A stretch of 64,000 bases of DNA from Helopsaltes ochotensis (Eukaryota; Chordata; Aves; Passeriformes; Locustellidae): NCBI GenBank assembly GCA_013400155.1, contig VXBM01001096.1:207887-271886 (forward strand), in the 5' to 3' direction. Below are positions 60,850 to 64,000 of the stretch, one piece after another. Made by a program: the position numbers and the translations under genes. Position 1 is the first letter of the stretch; each line of letters opens with the position of its first letter. Under the pieces are notes generated by a model. That model was given only the letters and a program-made list of their open reading frames with translations, was not told the origin of the DNA and ran no database searches.

Positions 60850-62161
60850 ACATTTTTGTTCATGGATTATCAAGTGCACCAAAGTAGACACAGCACAAGT
60901 ATCAAAAGAACTACAATACTAACTCATACATATATAACTGTTCTTAAAATTCCCTTCCACACTGGTGAAAGTTCAAATAAATTTAATACACCACCCATCC
61001 AAGATCCAGTTTCTTCCCCAAGCTTATTAATTCCATCCTCCAATTGCCTTATGCTCTCATGAATAGATTTTGAATGATCTGACAAATTCATACAACACAT
61101 TCTTCACATCCATGTCCATGCACTCATAACAGATAGGCAATTGCAGCTCTGTTTTGAAGAGTTGCTTGTCTCACACTGTTAATATCCGTTAACAAATCAC
61201 TCAGTGCAAGAGTGGTAGGATGGGTGTGCTTACTCAACCAACAACCCATTTGATCCAATTGTTTCAAGACAATTGCTGCTTCTTGTGGCAAAAGCAGAGC
61301 TAGTATAAATCTCTGGCCTTTTTTTCCATGTACTAACATTATCATTGCAATTGGAATCATATTGAGTAACAGATCTTTTTCCTCTACATTTTTGTTCTTT
61401 TATCAATGTTGGGCATTTTGTCATGTTGGGCATTAACAAAGAAAATCTCCCAATGTTGCATGGACTGCCTTTGACATTTGCAGGGATGGCAGGCCAAAGT
61501 CTGTCCCCACGAATTAAAAAGGGCCCTTGTGGCAATTGCAATGGAACCTGGTTGAATGGTCTGACCATCCTCTTTGTGTAATTATGTTTTTGTAAATAAT
61601 ATGATTTGGAGTGACATCTATCATTTTGTTCTCACTCTGTTTCGACGCAGAAAAACCAAATATTATACAAAAAATCCATTTCCACTGAGCCAAGGATTTC
61701 CAGTTCCTGAGGTTCATAAGGAGCCTCAGGCAGAAATTTGGTCCAGACACCCCATCCATCCACTGGGTTCAAAGTGAACTGTGAAAGTCTTGGTGGAATG
61801 TTGTCTGGATTTCGCCATTTGTCCACTGGCAAACCTACTAAACATGTTGAGAATGGCTTCTTTGGCCTTGAATGAGTCAAACAAATGGTATCCAAGCCTG
61901 ATGCATTGGCCAGAGTTTCCCAACATTTTCCCTTGGTTGACTCATGGACAAAACTGCAGCATTGCTTAAGGCTATCGGTGAGCTAACAAGGCACAAGTAT
62001 AATACTTGATTGAATTTCATGTTCAATGGCCTTATTTCCCGTGGGAATCTCTGAAATGCAAAGCTACACCCCATTTTCTTGCAGAAAAGAAAAAGAAACC
62101 CAGGCCCCAAAGTCTTTGCACATAGAATGAAGAGATGGCTACAGTCTTGACAGTGGTTCAT
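60850..62161 (-). pseudogene. env: ERV env remnant (SU and TM)
   Basis: It follows and partly overlaps the integrase end, as retroviral env genes do. The signal-peptide region, surface-subunit pieces, a basic cleavage motif near 61374-61385 and the TM heptad region (61124-61360) lie in different frames. The TM part has the QNRAAI-type motif followed by a cysteine cluster of the alpharetrovirus type. A stop falls right after that motif (at about 61124), further stops and a frame change follow, and another stop precedes the putative membrane anchor. It cannot encode a working envelope protein. Its left end is approximate. Confidence 0.75.
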
Positions 62162-62514
62162 GTCTGCGTGCTCACGTCTCTGCTCCTGGGGTCAGTGTCT
62201 GCTTGCTTCTGGACTCGATAGGGCTTCATGTATCTTGCTGAAACCCACTTTGGTCCTTCTCCGGTGGAGATACAAGCATAACCCTTGCCCCAAATTATTA
62301 GTTGGAATGGTCCTTCAATCTGCCCTGTCTCTGGGTTTCTGGTCAAAACTAAAGGATTTTCCTTCAATTTTGCCTGTGTGCTGTTCGAGAAATACCTGAT
62401 GATTGCTGTATCTGCTGTATCAAAATCCTTCTCTTTTAATGCTTTCTTTCTGATATCTGCCCAGTCTGTTGCACTGGATGAACCTGTAGGAATATGTCTA
62501 CAAAGTGGAGTCAA
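62158..62514 (-). pseudogene. ERV remnant: gag pre-capsid piece joined to integrase C-terminus
   Basis: A single 118-codon open frame. The first about 38 residues, including DWADIRKKALKEKDFDTA, resemble the segment just before capsid in avian class II ERVs. From about residue 40 on, the sequence is the C-terminal SH3-like DNA-binding domain of a class II integrase, recognisable by the GPFQLIIWGKGYACIS and WVSARYMKPYR motifs. The in-frame change suggests an internal deletion of capsid through integrase core. Whether it formed before or after integration cannot be told. Confidence 0.7.
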
Positions 62515-62518
62515 TTGC

Positions 62519-63730
62519 TATGCATGTTGCCAGGATGCAGCCCCTTCTAACTCGAGGGCTGCTGGCATCCCAGGCACCCCTCCCCCTCCTGTTTGAGGCA
62601 TGGGGAGGTACGGTTCATTTGGAGCACACCCAGGCGAAACCATGGCTGAAGCCACCGTGGACTCAGCAGGTAACCTAGGCATAGACATGTAGGGAGTATG
62701 CACAGAGGATGTGGGAAGGGAGTGGCTACCTTTTGCTGAAAGGAATAATTGGGGAAAGTGTACTGCCAGATGTGGATAAAATTCCAAAGCACAGTCTTAT
62801 AAGTGAAGGAAAAAAAATGCCTCATCAAGTCTTTTGGAAATGGAAAGGATTGTGAATGACTTGAGGAGCCAGGCTTTTGCTCTGGCTGTTCTGGAAACCA
62901 GAACCTTGGACCAGGCCTGCGCTGAGGTGAAGCATCAGTTGCCGTGGTCCAGAAATTAGATGAGGCTTGAGATGACATAGGAATGCCTTGTGAAGCACTA
63001 ATTTTGATGATGTTTTCATCAGTAATGTATGTTTGTTGCTGTTCTGGAACAGGAATATTTTGAGCTCTGTGTTCCTCAGAAATTGGCAAAAATCCTTGTT
63101 CTGCGGTGTTAAATTGCTTTTGAAGCTGCTTTTTATAAATCGTAGGAAAAATTTGCTAAAATCGTGCTATTCTGCCACTGGGTGGTGCTGGCGCTACGTC
63201 GATCAATTGCGGTGGATGGAAGCTTCGCTCAGATGGAATGGGAATGTCCGCAGCTACTGCTGGAAGTGTGTGATGTTTTTGGAAAAAATCCCTTGCCCTG
63301 GCTGTTGTTCTTTCTGAAAACAGCTTTGGATCTGTTTGCTGCTTGGGGCGAACACTGGAAGTCTGCTCGACGCGGATGGGAGGGGACAGCTGAAGCGTCG
63401 CTTGCTGTGAGAGGGAGGTGCCCAGAGGAAAGCCTCCACTCTGTTTCTGCCCCATTCCCACCCCTCCTGGCCCCGTGCCAGCATCTGCCACTCGTCCCAC
63501 TGGTGTGCCCCCTTAACTCTGAGGGTGACACGGTGATATAACAGTTTATTTACGTCCTGCCATAAAGACGGCTCAAATATATCCTGAGTCTTGACATCTG
63601 GATATAAATTATGCACCCGGAGCAACAAGGACTCTAACTCCTGCCTGGGAACCCACCCTGGATGGGCAGAAAGTAAATTTTCCAGAGCAGAAAAAATGTT
63701 TAACTGATCCTGTGAGTGGGCTACACCCAT
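62519..63730 (-). pseudogene. gag: ERV gag remnant (matrix and proline-rich region)
   Basis: The N-terminal reading starts with Met-Gly at 63730, the usual myristoylation signal of retroviral matrix. About 75 residues of matrix-like helical sequence follow. The frame then shifts near 63500 to a Pro/Gln/Ser-rich stretch that runs to about 63156. It shifts again to further proline-rich segments at 63089 and 62787, rich in Pro, Met and Gly. At least three frame changes separate these pieces, so no intact Gag can be made. Capsid and nucleocapsid (CCHC zinc knuckles) are absent. Confidence 0.75.
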
Positions 63731-63976
63731 GTTTCTAAATCTGACAGCTTACCCAGACCTATATAGGTCCTTGCCACCCTCAGGTCTGCTCCGGTTCAGT
63801 CCATTTGCTGGCCAGCAGGTCACAGCAGATGATTCCCTGGATCCGAGGTTCCATCTTGAATCTCTGAGTTTGGCACCTCTGGAGGTCTTCCAATGATGTT
63901 GCTTGATCTTGAAAGAGAGAGAGGGAAGCCTGGTACTTTGCTTTCAAAGAATTTTCGGTGATCTTTAGGTGGTAAC
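63731..63976 (-). other. ERV leader between primer binding site and gag
   Basis: About 245 bases of untranslated leader as expected for a retrovirus. No splice donor or packaging element can be named with confidence. Confidence 0.5.
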
Positions 63977-63994
63977 TCGGCTGTTTGGGTGCCA
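63977..63994 (-). other. retroviral primer binding site, tRNA-Lys-like
   Basis: On the - strand the 18 bases read TGGCACCCAAACAGCCGA. They match the tRNA-Lys3 primer site (TGGCGCCCGAACAGGGAC) at 12-13 of 18 positions. Two differences are CG-to-CA changes expected from CpG decay. The distance to the gag start (about 245 bases) is normal. The adjoining LTR edge is only six bases from the window end and cannot be checked. Confidence 0.65.
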
Positions 63995-64000
63995 GATATC

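Larger units (their letters stand above)
60850..63994 (-). mobile_element. degenerate class II endogenous retrovirus, internal region
   Basis: Read on the - strand: a primer binding site (63977-63994), a leader of about 245 bases, a broken gag (63730 to about 62400), a C-terminal integrase remnant (62158-62400), and a broken env (about 62161 to 60850). No protease, reverse transcriptase, RNase H, or integrase zinc or catalytic core can be found, and there is no room for them. The 5' LTR lies beyond the window end; the 3' LTR is not resolved. Several frameshifts and in-frame stops make it non-functional. The betaretrovirus-like matrix and integrase ends and the alpharetrovirus-like TM point to an avian ERVK-type (class II) element. 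Confidence 0.85.

Noticed and set aside
62285..62596. 103-codon + strand open frame
   Set aside because: Shadow of the gag-integrase remnant on the opposite strand.
63164..63541. 125-codon + strand open frame at the right end
   Set aside because: It is the reverse complement of the gag remnant of the provirus, which explains the open reading in a relatively GC-rich stretch.
1..64000. CRISPR arrays, operons, tRNA or rRNA genes
   Set aside because: No regularly spaced repeats, no compact gene clusters and no cloverleaf-like sequences apart from the retroviral primer site; the window is vertebrate intronic DNA.

Overview
The window looks like an AT-rich autosomal segment of a bird genome. The evidence is the mobile-element content: several CR1 LINE fragments with the typical avian 3' end, two antisense copies of a common avian ERV LTR family, and a class II (alpha/beta-like) endogenous retrovirus. 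No bacterial or viral genome organisation is present. The exact species cannot be read from the sequence; a neoavian bird is the best guess.

The only host protein-coding gene I can support is NAA16, on the + strand. It encodes the auxiliary, ribosome-anchoring subunit of the N-terminal acetyltransferase NatA. Nineteen coding exons, corresponding to exons 2-20 of the human gene, run from 8881 to the stop codon at 57738-57740. They join without a single frameshift or premature stop and give 847 residues. Exon 1 (start codon, about 18 residues in the human protein), the promoter and any CpG island lie upstream of the window, so positions 1-8880 are the 3' part of intron 1. Intron 9 is very large (about 20.5 kb). 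Intron 12 uses a GC donor. Intron 8 contains a 250-base assembly gap that removes no coding sequence. The 3' UTR probably ends near 59340, after a canonical AATAAA.

Introns carry CR1 fragments (4.2, 4.9, 6.5, 32.8-33.6, 48.5-49.1 and 54.8 kb), two LTRs of one family in antisense (19.9-20.45 and 27.7-28.2 kb), low-complexity tracts and a few short perfect hairpins. Downstream of the gene come another CR1 fragment (59.5 kb), a perfect 26-bp inverted repeat (60.2 kb), and a degenerate provirus on the - strand (about 60.85 kb to beyond the window end). The provirus keeps a tRNA-Lys-like primer binding site, a broken gag, a C-terminal integrase remnant and a broken env. The capsid, protease, reverse transcriptase, RNase H and integrase core are missing.

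No new biological system is evident. The items most worth a second look are the GC-AG intron in NAA16, the in-frame gag-to-integrase junction in the provirus, the mosaic character of that provirus, the perfect 26-bp palindrome, and a 3-kb intronic block (39.5-42.6 kb) that I cannot classify.
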